Below are positions 1-7,375 of a stretch of 64,000 nt of DNA, in pieces. The position numbers and the translations under genes were made by a program. Source of the DNA: Candidatus Rhodobacter oscarellae (GTDB taxonomy: Bacteria > Pseudomonadota > Alphaproteobacteria > Rhodobacterales > Rhodobacteraceae); NCBI RefSeq assembly GCF_001078595.1, contig NZ_LFTY01000001.1, positions 177,830 through 241,829 of the forward strand. Reading direction: 5' to 3'. Positions within the stretch are counted from its first letter, which is position 1. Each line of letters begins with the position of its first letter. The notes beneath the pieces are model-generated. The model ran no database searches. It saw nothing but the letters and a program-made list of their open reading frames with translations, and was not told where the DNA came from.

Positions 1-190
1 CCTGCCCAAATACCGACACCTGACCGGACGAGGCCAGCAAGTCGCCATAGCAAAGCTTTAGGAATGTGGTCTTGCCCGCGCCGGACGGCCCGGTCAGAAA
101 ATGAAACGACCCGGACGCCAGCGTCATGCTGATCCCCGACAGCAAAGCGCCGCCGCCGTAGCTATACGCAACGTCCTGAAGCTCGATCAC
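1..190 (-). CDS. ftsE: Cell-division ATP-binding protein FtsE (partial, N-terminus only)
   Basis: The reverse strand encodes the first 63 or so residues of an ABC ATPase that runs off the left edge of the window. The Walker A segment GPSGAGKTT, preceded by FHFLT, lies about 35 residues in, and the start of the helical domain follows; this arrangement is typical of FtsE. FtsE works with the membrane protein FtsX at the division septum to control peptidoglycan hydrolases. The GTG start at 190 is supported by an AGGAG ribosome-binding site a few bases upstream. Only the N-terminus is visible, so another ABC ATPase cannot be fully excluded, but the neighbouring divergent zinc-ribbon gene is a common partner of ftsE in Rhodobacterales. 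Confidence 0.8.
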   Translation of the reverse strand, partial: MIELQDVAYSYGGGALLSGISMTLASGSFHFLTGPSGAGKTTFLKLCYGDLLASSGQVSVFGQ

Positions 191-356
191 AGGTGCTCCT
201 TTCGCCCGCTAGCCCTGCGACCGTTTTGCCCCAGCACGCAAGGTGATTCAATCACGGGTGTTGCAAATGGTTTGAAAACACAAACCTTGCTGATACAAGC
301 GCCGAAAAGGATCGGGCTATGGGCATACAACGCGAGCCCGGCGAACAGGTGGCAGA

Positions 357-1154
357 ATGCGGCTAATTTGCCCAAACTGTGGGGCACAATACGAGGTGGA
401 CGACGCGGTAATCCCCGAGCAGGGCCGCGACGTGCAGTGTTCGAACTGTGGTCACACATGGTATCAACAGCCTGCGCATATCGACGCAGAGACCGCCGAA
501 GACTTGCAGGACCATGCGCCTGTCGAAGAAGAAGTGGCGCCTGAGGATATCGAAGAAGATGTGGCTCCTGAGAGCCGCGTGTTGGATCCAGAGGTCGCGG
601 ATATCCTGCGCGAAGAAGCTGCACGCGAAACCGCCGCGCGCGAAGTCGAGGCGGAGGGCATAGAGAGCCAGCCCGACCTCGGCATTGAGGATACCGCGCA
701 AGTCGCGGCTGACCGCTCTGCCGCGGCGCGGGCCAGGATGGCGCGGCTCCGCGGGGCAGAAGACGCCGATACCGACATTGACGCCGCGGCCCTTGCAAGC
801 GCGGTGGGCTCCAGGAAGGAACTGCTTCCGGATGTCGAAGAGATCGACAGTTCTCTGCGCGCACCTGAACCCAACGAGCCCGACGCAGAGACGATGGCCG
901 ACATCGCCGATGATGTAGGACAAGAGCCCAGACCCGGCGGCCGCAGCTTTGGCTTCCGATTGATTGTCATCCTGCTGCTTCTCGCGGCGCTCTTGTACCT
1001 GTTCGCGCCGCAGATCGTGCAGTATGTCCCCGCGCTAGAGCCCTACATGATCCAATATGTGGAGTTCGTGAACGGGCTGCGCGATCAGATAGACCCGTTG
1101 GTGCAGCAGGGCATTGATTGGGTGCGCGGCTTGATCGACGGCGGCGCAGAGTAG
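357..1154 (+). CDS. Zinc-ribbon domain membrane protein (MJ0042-type finger)
   Basis: The 265-aa protein begins with a four-cysteine zinc ribbon (CPNCGAQY near residue 5 and CSNCGHTW near residue 28), the MJ0042/zinc-ribbon_5 type. A long acidic, alanine-rich linker of about 150 residues follows, then a single strongly hydrophobic segment near residues 199-220 and a short tail, so the finger probably faces the cytoplasm and the tail the periplasm. Proteins of this layout are common in Alphaproteobacteria and have no proven function. The gene is divergent from ftsE and converges on the split extensin gene. A role in sensing or scaffolding at the membrane is only a guess. Confidence 0.8.
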   Translation: MRLICPNCGAQYEVDDAVIPEQGRDVQCSNCGHTWYQQPAHIDAETAEDLQDHAPVEEEVAPEDIEEDVAPESRVLDPEVADILREEAARETAAREVEAEGIESQPDLGIEDTAQVAADRSAAARARMARLRGAEDADTDIDAAALASAVGSRKELLPDVEEIDSSLRAPEPNEPDAETMADIADDVGQEPRPGGRSFGFRLIVILLLLAALLYLFAPQIVQYVPALEPYMIQYVEFVNGLRDQIDPLVQQGIDWVRGLIDGGAE

Positions 1155-1197
1155 GCCCGCGCGGGTCGCAACGCGCCCCATTTTGAGCATTCTGGCG

Positions 1198-1617
1198 CTA
1201 TCGGCAGTAGGACCCGCTGCGATGACTGGCCACGTCAAAGTGAAAATGGTCTTGGTGATATCGATCGGAATCCGGGCCAAGCACGGTGCCAAACGGCCCA
1301 CAGGCGCCGCGATGCACCCGCCTCAGGATCTTGCTCTGGGAGCGGTCCCGCCAGCCTCTTAGCACGGTCAATGATTCGCCGTTCCTGAGGTTGATCGCCG
1401 CGATGTCGATCGCGTTGCCCTTGCCATGCTCGGATATCTTGCCGCCCGCGCGGTTGTTGCGCGTCCGGCAGGAGTAATGCGCCACAACTTTTAGCGAAGC
1501 AACCCCGCCACCGCGCTTGCCGACGGCTGGCTTTACGGATTTGGTCACCCACTCCCGCAGCGCCGCGGCGGTCGCGCAATTGACCTTCGCTGCCGTTGTC
1601 AGCTTCACACCATCCAA
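1198..1617 (-). pseudogene. Extensin-family protein, C-terminal fragment (split by the island)
   Basis: This reverse-strand reading frame encodes about 135 residues of the extensin-like C-terminal domain, with conserved cysteines (VNCATA, HYSCR, GACGPFG, final SYCR), an SEHGKGNAIDI block and a YHQDHFHFD block. It has no proper N-terminus. The missing part, ending in RITAVDGV, is found 15.7 kb away at 17278-17817, and joining the two gives a continuous protein of about 307 residues with the expected order of motifs. The break lies exactly at the end of a mobile island whose recombinase gene starts 118 bp away. The fragment is therefore a separated 3' exon-like remnant and is probably not expressed as a working protein. 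Confidence 0.85.
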
Positions 1618-1620
1618 CGC
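1603..1620. other. Left attachment site of the island (attL)
   Basis: The short sequence CACACC-A-TCCA (1606-1616) is repeated as CACACC-G-TCCA at 17302-17312, at the other break in the extensin gene. On the coding strand both read GGA-Y-GGTGTG, encoding the residues DGV. Six plus four identical bases with one mismatch fits the short overlap region used by tyrosine recombinases. The exact crossover points cannot be placed within it. Confidence 0.65.
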
Positions 1621-1635
1621 ACCTACGGTGCTAAT

Positions 1636-1650
1636 GCGCTGAAACAGCGC
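1636..1650. terminator. Hairpin with T-rich tail at the left edge of the island
   Basis: GCGCTG-AAA-CAGCGC forms a perfect 6-bp stem, and TTCTTTTT follows on the + strand. It could stop transcription entering the island from the left or serve as a structural part of attL. There is no + strand gene directly upstream, so the role is uncertain. Confidence 0.4.
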
Positions 1651-1734
1651 TTCTTTTTCCTCTCAAAGTCAAGGTTTCGGATGAAAACCCGTGCGTTTTC
1701 GTCCGGGGCCGCAACTGATCGGAGGAAGAGAATC

Positions 1735-2841
1735 ATGTCCAGAACACGGCTCACTGACGCACGCGTGCGCGCCTTGCGCGCGAAGAAGACCACAAGGAAT
1801 GTCCGGGACACCAGCCTCGCGGGCTTTGGTGTCAGGATCCTGCCGAGCGGCGGGAAGCGGTTTTTCATGCACACCCAGCACGAAGGCCAGCGCATTTGGA
1901 AGATCGTGGGCGACCCCGCCGACATGACGGTGGCCGAAGCCCGTGAGCAGGCACGGGGCCTGTTGGCCTCCCTGCGGTCGGGACGACCCGACGGGGAGAC
2001 GCTGTTCGAGACCGTGGCGGGAGCGGCATTCCGCCGCCATGGCCGTCAGTGGAAGCCGAGCACGCTCTCGGTGAACCGGCACTATCTCGACAAGCATATC
2101 CTGCCCCGGTTTGCAGGACAGCGGATTGCCGACATCACAGCACAAGACGTGCGGGATTGGTTCGCCACGATGCACGCGACGCCGGTGTCGGCGGATCGAT
2201 CGATGCCCGTTCTTTCTATCATCATGAAGGTAGCCGAGGCGGACGGCCTCCGCCCGGAGGGCACCAACCCGTGCGGGGGGATCAAGAGATACAGGCGGCA
2301 GAACCGGGACCGGTTTCTCTCTGAGGCCGAGATCGCCCGCTTGGGTAGAGCATTGCTCGATCCGTCTCCTGCCGTCGCGCTCATCCGGCTGCTGGCACTG
2401 ACGGGCTGCCGGGCGAGCGAGCTCAGAACCCTGCGATGGACGGACTGTCGCGACGGTCACATCTTCCTGCGCGACAGCAAGACGGGTCCGCGCATGGTGT
2501 GGCTGTCAGGGGCTGCCCGCGCGGTGCTCGACGCTCTTCCGCGCATGTCGCCATGGGTCTTTCCCGCCGTCAGGCGCGACGGTTCTATGACAAGGGCGAC
2601 GCTCAGACACGCGTGGGGCAAGGTCCGCAAGAAGGCTGGCTTGATGGATGTTCGCCTGCACGACCTGCGACATACCTATGCGAGCGTGGCCGTCACAAGC
2701 GGCGAAACCGTCCTCGCCGTGGGACGGCTTCTCGGGCACCGCGACCCGGAAACCACGCTCAAATACGCACACCACACGGAGGCCGACGCGGAGCGCGCCT
2801 CCGCCCTGATGGGCACCGTACTTGGCGCGGTTCGGACATGA
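1735..2841 (+). CDS. Tyrosine recombinase/integrase, first of a tandem pair
   Basis: This 368-aa recombinase probably cuts and joins DNA at the island's attachment sites. An N-terminal arm-type DNA-binding region is followed by a core-binding domain, and then by the catalytic domain with an Arg in RASELRTLR (near residue 230), a Lys in DSKTG, HDLRH, GH in LLGHRD and the nucleophilic Tyr in LKYAHH near residue 344. The ATG at 1735 is chosen over the longer frame from 1681 because GGAGGAAGAG lies directly in front and the protein then aligns with its neighbour (both begin MS-x-x-RLTDAR). Its stop overlaps the start of the second recombinase (ATGA). It sits at the end of the element next to attL, the usual place for an integrase. 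Confidence 0.9.
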   Translation: MSRTRLTDARVRALRAKKTTRNVRDTSLAGFGVRILPSGGKRFFMHTQHEGQRIWKIVGDPADMTVAEAREQARGLLASLRSGRPDGETLFETVAGAAFRRHGRQWKPSTLSVNRHYLDKHILPRFAGQRIADITAQDVRDWFATMHATPVSADRSMPVLSIIMKVAEADGLRPEGTNPCGGIKRYRRQNRDRFLSEAEIARLGRALLDPSPAVALIRLLALTGCRASELRTLRWTDCRDGHIFLRDSKTGPRMVWLSGAARAVLDALPRMSPWVFPAVRRDGSMTRATLRHAWGKVRKKAGLMDVRLHDLRHTYASVAVTSGETVLAVGRLLGHRDPETTLKYAHHTEADAERASALMGTVLGAVRT

Positions 2842-3944
2842 GCGGCGTTCGGTTGACAGATGCGCGTGCAAGGCGGCTCAAGCCGTCTGCGCGGGAATAC
2901 TCCGTTCAGGACAGGGCGGTGCCGTCCCTTGGCGTTCGGGTCTATCCGACGGGCACAAGGACATGGACTTGCGCCATCGGCGGACGGAAGGTGTCGCTTG
3001 GTCGCATCGACCTGATGTCGGTCGAGGATGCGCGCAGGGAATGTCTTCGGTTACAAGTTGACGGGGTTGCGCCGTGCAGGGACCTGCCCACTTACCGGAC
3101 CTTCGCACTGGGTGTCTGGCATGAGTCAACAAGATGCAAACCGACCACCGTCAAGAGTCGAGACCATGTCCTGACGCGGCAATTGCTGCCCGCGTTCGGG
3201 GCGTTGCGGCTAGACCGGATTACGCGGAAGGCCATCGAGGACTGGTTTGACGCCTACAGCGCGTCTGCTCCCGGGGGTGCGAACTACGCGCTGCGGCTCC
3301 TGCGCCAGAGCCTGAACTTTGCAATAGAGCGCGGCCTCATCGGCTCCAACCCGGCGGGCTCGGTTCTTCCGAACCGGCGACCGAGGCTCACGCGGTTCCT
3401 GTCGCGGGACGAAATAGCGCGGCTGAACGCGGCGCTCGACCGGATTTCCGAAGGGGGCGGAAACGTACAGGCCGACATCATCCGCCTTCTTTTGCTCACA
3501 GGGTGTCGCAGAAACGAAATCGTCCGCCTGAAGCGATGTGAGGTCGATGGAAACCGTCTCAGACTTGAAAACAGCAAGACAGGACCGAGAATTGTATATC
3601 TCAGTCCCGAGGCCCGCGAGATCATTGAAAGGCGCATGACCGCGCCCCGGGAGTATCTGTTCCCGTCGCCGCGAACCCCGGAAAAGCCAGTCTCGGAAAA
3701 TCTGACCCTCTGGTACAAGATTCGACGGGATATCGGCATTGAAGACGTGCGCCTGCACGACCTGAGACATTCCTACGCGAGCCAGTGCGTGATGGCGGGC
3801 GTTCCCCTGCCGGTGGTGTCCAAGCTGCTGGGCCACAGCCATTGTGCGATGACCCTTCGATACGCCCATGCCGCCGACAGGGATGTCGAGGCAGCGGCGG
3901 AGCGCGTCGGCGCACGGATTGCCAAGTTGTTGCAGTGTGAGTGA
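2838..3944 (+). CDS. Tyrosine recombinase/integrase, second of a tandem pair
   Basis: This protein has exactly the same length as its neighbour (368 aa) and starts with a similar sequence (RLTDARARRLKP), so the pair probably arose by duplication followed by strong divergence. Catalytic landmarks are GCRRNEIVRL, NSKTG, HDLRHSYAS, LLGHSH and the Tyr in LRYAHA. Translation is coupled to the first recombinase through the ATGA overlap; the open frame runs upstream to 2436, but that part only shadows the first gene. Elements with two tandem recombinases often need both for integration and excision; whether that holds here is inference. A hairpin with 8-bp arms (GAAAGCGG-T-CCGCTTTC, 3974-3990) lies just after the gene. 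Confidence 0.9.
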   Translation: MSGVRLTDARARRLKPSAREYSVQDRAVPSLGVRVYPTGTRTWTCAIGGRKVSLGRIDLMSVEDARRECLRLQVDGVAPCRDLPTYRTFALGVWHESTRCKPTTVKSRDHVLTRQLLPAFGALRLDRITRKAIEDWFDAYSASAPGGANYALRLLRQSLNFAIERGLIGSNPAGSVLPNRRPRLTRFLSRDEIARLNAALDRISEGGGNVQADIIRLLLLTGCRRNEIVRLKRCEVDGNRLRLENSKTGPRIVYLSPEAREIIERRMTAPREYLFPSPRTPEKPVSENLTLWYKIRRDIGIEDVRLHDLRHSYASQCVMAGVPLPVVSKLLGHSHCAMTLRYAHAADRDVEAAAERVGARIAKLLQCE

Positions 3945-4104
3945 TGTGACCGGGTGGACACCACAGTTCAGGAGAAAGCGGTCCGCTTTCCCACGAATGC
4001 GTCACTTTTGTATACTGCTCTGGTGCAACTTGGCATTTTCTGAAGTTGGACGCCTCTAAAAACCGTGCATTTTCTGGTGTGATCTGATGCACTTGAAGTG
4101 GTAG

Positions 4105-4272
4105 GCCGAGCGCGAGTGGATCGCTCCCTCCTACATGACCCGCGTCCTGCGCCTCACGCTGCTTGCGCCTGACATCGTCGAGGCGATCCCGGACGGGCCG
4201 GAGGTGACGCTGGCGCGCGTACTCGAGCCGGTTCCACCGGGATGGGAAACGCAGAGTTTCGATCTCTACTAG
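4105..4272 (+). pseudogene. Recombinase C-terminal fragment (remnant)
   Basis: A 55-codon open stretch with no start codon encodes a segment with SYMTRVLRLTLLAPDIVEAI followed by a short tail ending in a stop. This resembles the extreme C-terminus of recombinase/resolvase proteins, which end with a similar helix (RLxxLAPxIVEAI). It is cut off at its 5' end by a stop codon at 4102. It is most likely a leftover from an earlier mobile element; the family assignment is from memory of the motif and is tentative. Confidence 0.45.
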
Positions 4273-4435
4273 CTTCGTCGTGGTGCCAAGCGCTGCACCG
4301 CAGCTACGCGGGGCTGGTCATTGAAAAATCGGTGGCGCGTCGGCGATATTCTCTGGCATGAGCCTACCTTATAGCCTATCTGGTGCTCCCAAGACGCACT
4401 CCATCCACATCATGTGGCGTCTTCGCTTCAGCTTC

Positions 4436-4464
4436 TTGCGGGAGCCGATGTATGCGTGTAAATT
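4436..4464 (+). promoter_or_regulatory. Candidate sigma-70-type promoter of the defence operon
   Basis: TTGCGG (4436-4441) and TAAATT (4459-4464) are separated by 17 bp and lie 30 bp in front of the methyltransferase start. The -10 match is only four of six, so the call is tentative. Confidence 0.3.
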
Positions 4465-4493
4465 TAATGCAAGAAGTGAGTAGGCGCAACCGT

Positions 4494-5798
4494 ATGAAAT
4501 TCATAGATTTATTTGCCGGACTGGGTGGGTTCCACCAGGCGCTAGGCCAACGTGGTGGAGAGTGCGTCTTTGCTTCCGAGATCAACAAGCATCTCGCAGG
4601 GCTGTATGAAAAGAATTTCAGGATACGCCCTGCTGGCGACATTAGGTCTGTCGACCTGAGCGCCATTCCTGATCACGATGTTCTTTGCGCGGGCTTCCCC
4701 TGCCAGCCATTCTCCAAGGCGGGTGACCAAAAAGGCCTTGAGTGCCCGCAATGGGGAAACCTCTTCGACTATGTCGTCGCGATACTAAAACTCAAACAGC
4801 CACGTTTTTTTATCATTGAGAATGTTCCGAATCTGATCCGCCATAATCGCGGGAAAACTTGGTCGATCATTTGCGATCGACTCAAAGCAGTAGGATACGA
4901 GATCAGCTTTGAGCGCCTGTCGCCGCATATGTTCGGCGTACCGCAGAAGCGCGAGCGGGCCTTCATCGTCGGTGATCGTCAGGGGCTGGGCAATTTTGCA
5001 TGGCCGATCCCGGAGGACATTCCGCAGACGTCGATCCGCTCTGTCCTCGACGAGGATCCGCTCGAAGCCCATGGCTTGAACAGCGATCATCTTCGGTATC
5101 TTGAGACGTGGCAGGAGTTTGTCGCGGCCTTCCCAAAAGATCAGCACCTGCCGTCCTACCCGATTTGGGCGATGGAGTTTGGTGCGGATTACCCGCTGGA
5201 TGGCCTTACGCCCCATGCACGGGGCTGCAAACGGCTTGGCAAATTCAAGGGCGCGTTTGGGATGCCTTTGGCGGGATTGTCGCCTGAGCAGACCGAAGGC
5301 GCATTGCCATCTTATGCGCGCACGACGCTTGACCATTTTCCGGCATGGAAGATCGACTTCATTGCTAAAAACCGCGCGCTCTACGCGGTACATCGCGGGA
5401 TCATCGATCCCTGGATCGACAAGATCAAAGACTTTCCACCAAGCTTTCAGAAACTCGAATGGAATTGCAAAGGCGCTGAGCGCAGTATCTGGAAACATAT
5501 CATCCAGTTTCGCGCGAGCGGTATCCGGGTGAAGAAGGAAGATACCGCGCCGTCTCTTATTGCCATGACAACGAGCCAAGTCCCCATCATCGCGTGGAAG
5601 AAGCGCTACATGACTCCGCGCGAGTGCAGCCGTTTGCAGAGCATGGGTGGGTTAACCCATCTGCCCGACACCAAAAACGGTGCTTACAAAGCATTCGGAA
5701 ATGCCGTCAATGTCGATGTGGTTGGCAATATCTACGATGCCCTCGTGGGCAATGCTGACACGGAGGGCGCGGTTCACGCAGCCATGGCGGCTGAGTAA
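4494..5798 (+). CDS. DNA (cytosine-5-)-methyltransferase
   Basis: The 434-aa protein transfers a methyl group from S-adenosylmethionine to C5 of cytosine in a specific DNA sequence. The family motifs appear in order: motif I FIDLFAGLGG (residues 3-12), motif IV with the catalytic Cys in GFPCQPFS (C70), ENV (109-111), the QxRxR motif VIII (151-155), a variable target-recognition stretch, and GNAVNVDVV near the C-terminus. The ATG at 4494 places motif I at the N-terminus as usual; the longer frame from 4383 adds an unrelated 37 residues. It is the first gene of a four-gene operon, and its TAA overlaps the next ATG by one base. It most likely protects host DNA from the nuclease functions encoded downstream. 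The target sequence is unknown. Confidence 0.93.
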   Translation: MKFIDLFAGLGGFHQALGQRGGECVFASEINKHLAGLYEKNFRIRPAGDIRSVDLSAIPDHDVLCAGFPCQPFSKAGDQKGLECPQWGNLFDYVVAILKLKQPRFFIIENVPNLIRHNRGKTWSIICDRLKAVGYEISFERLSPHMFGVPQKRERAFIVGDRQGLGNFAWPIPEDIPQTSIRSVLDEDPLEAHGLNSDHLRYLETWQEFVAAFPKDQHLPSYPIWAMEFGADYPLDGLTPHARGCKRLGKFKGAFGMPLAGLSPEQTEGALPSYARTTLDHFPAWKIDFIAKNRALYAVHRGIIDPWIDKIKDFPPSFQKLEWNCKGAERSIWKHIIQFRASGIRVKKEDTAPSLIAMTTSQVPIIAWKKRYMTPRECSRLQSMGGLTHLPDTKNGAYKAFGNAVNVDVVGNIYDALVGNADTEGAVHAAMAAE

Positions 5799-7375
5799 TG
5801 GCGCAACTAAACTCCGTTAATATCCGCCCCGGCGTCAACGTCCTATCGGTCCTGCCGCACCTGAACTACAAGGCTTGGTACGCCTTGGCCGAGTTTGTCG
5901 ATAACGCCATCCAGAGCAGCCTGGACCGACAGCGGGACCTCAAGGCGACCGATGGAGCCGATTACCGCCTCCATGTCGATATCCGTTTCGAGTTGCAGGA
6001 AAACTGTATCACTATACGCGACAACGCGGCGGGTATCGCTGCGTCCGATTATCAGCGCGCCTTCCGTCCCGCTGAAATCCCCCCCGATGCGTCGGGCTTG
6101 TCTGAATTCGGCATGGGGCTGAAGAGCGCGGCATGCTGGTTCGCGCCAAACTGGACCGTGAGAACAACCGCGCTTGGGGAAAATATCGAGCGGACCGTGA
6201 TCTTTGATATCGACAAGATCGTCGAAGACAGCACTGAAGAACTGCATGTTATCTCGACGCAAGTCTCCGCAGACAAGCACTACACCGAAATCCGCCTCGA
6301 CAATATCCGCCGTTTCCCGCGCACGAAAACGGTTCAGAAGATCAAAGACCATCTTTCCAGTATCTATCGGATATTTATTCGTGATGGGTCGATGCTTCTT
6401 ACGATCGATGGCGAGCCGCTCGCTTATAAAGGCCCGGACATTTTGGTTGCCCCGAGCTATCGGGACCCTGACGGGCCTGCCATCACCTGGAAGAAAGACA
6501 TCGCCATCGATCTGGGAGACGGTCGCGCAGCAACGGGCTTTGTCGCGATCCGCGAACCCGCAAATACGCGCCTCGCGGGCTTGGCGCTCTTCCGTCGCAA
6601 GCGCCTGATCATGGGCAGCTTTGACGAGACCTATCGCCCTGAAGACATCTTCGGACGCTCCAACAGCTTCGCCTTCCAGCGCATCTTCGGCGAGATACAC
6701 CTCAAGGGCTTCCACGTCAGTCATACCAAGGACGGGATCAAGTGGGAGGAAGCCGAAGAAACCTTCCTGAAAGAGCTTCGCGACGAACTGTCGGGTGAAG
6801 CCTTTCCGCTGCTCCAGCAAGTCCGCGAGCATAGAAGCAAGAAGGACGCAAAGGCGACACGCAAGGACGCCGCCGCCGCGCTTCAATCGATGGCGGAGAG
6901 GCTAAAAAATCAAAGCCTTACGTCGCAGACCCATGCAAGGACGCAAGATCAGGCTGATATGCCGCTCTCTGATCCAGAGCCTGATTACAGCGCGCCGTTA
7001 CCCGACCTGCCAGATTCCGAAAACGAACATGTCCGTTTTCGGATGCGGTTTCGGAGCGAGGATTGGATCGTCGCCATCGAACTGTCCTACGCCGACAATG
7101 GGGCGGACTGGCTGGATATCCGCAATCGCCCATTCATCACAGATCCGGAACCGCGCCAGATCACCATTCGGCTGGCCATGCTCCATCCCTTCATGGCGCA
7201 ATTTCCAACGCTGGATTCCGAAAGTTTCACCGCCGTCCTGTATATTGCCGCCGCGATGGCGCTTGCCGAAGTCGAGGTCGGGGAGCTTGCCGACCGGAAC
7301 CCCTCAGCCATCCGCCGTTTCACCAATGAAATTCTGAGAAATCAAATGTCCAAGAGGCTGTCCGATGGCGAATGA
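5798..7375 (+). CDS. MORC/MutL-like GHKL ATPase of a restriction system
   Basis: This 525-aa protein has the Bergerat-fold ATP-binding motifs: N box AEFVDNAIQ (E32, D35, N36), RDNAAGI (D75-G79) and EFGMGLKSA (G105-K109). A second-domain stretch LALFRRKRLIMG (about residues 262-273) resembles the S5-type transducer domain of MORC and MutL proteins. A charged, helical region rich in Lys, Ala and Gln follows near residues 345-385. Prokaryotic MORC-like ATPases are known from comparative genomics in restriction-modification-type operons together with Z1-domain and nuclease proteins, which is the context here. ATP-driven dimer closing on DNA is the expected activity. It overlaps the methyltransferase by one base and the Z1 gene by 11 bases, so the three are translated as a unit. 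Confidence 0.88.
   Translation: MAQLNSVNIRPGVNVLSVLPHLNYKAWYALAEFVDNAIQSSLDRQRDLKATDGADYRLHVDIRFELQENCITIRDNAAGIAASDYQRAFRPAEIPPDASGLSEFGMGLKSAACWFAPNWTVRTTALGENIERTVIFDIDKIVEDSTEELHVISTQVSADKHYTEIRLDNIRRFPRTKTVQKIKDHLSSIYRIFIRDGSMLLTIDGEPLAYKGPDILVAPSYRDPDGPAITWKKDIAIDLGDGRAATGFVAIREPANTRLAGLALFRRKRLIMGSFDETYRPEDIFGRSNSFAFQRIFGEIHLKGFHVSHTKDGIKWEEAEETFLKELRDELSGEAFPLLQQVREHRSKKDAKATRKDAAAALQSMAERLKNQSLTSQTHARTQDQADMPLSDPEPDYSAPLPDLPDSENEHVRFRMRFRSEDWIVAIELSYADNGADWLDIRNRPFITDPEPRQITIRLAMLHPFMAQFPTLDSESFTAVLYIAAAMALAEVEVGELADRNPSAIRRFTNEILRNQMSKRLSDGE

Larger units (their letters stand above)
3945..4493. other. Gap between recombinases and defence operon: remnants and hairpins
   Basis: No intact gene is visible in these 549 bases. 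They contain the 8-bp-arm hairpin at 3974-3990, two copies of GCATTTTCTG near 4034 and 4067, a gene fragment at 4105-4272, and a hairpin at 4391-4423 (outer arms AAGACGC/GCGTCTT, inner arms CACAT/ATGTG). The last hairpin lies directly upstream of a candidate promoter for the methyltransferase operon and could be a control site. Confidence 0.5.

Noticed and set aside
2436-2837. N-terminal extension of the second recombinase by 134 codons
   Set aside because: This part reads through the first recombinase in another frame; the ATG at 2838 overlaps its stop and starts like the sister protein.
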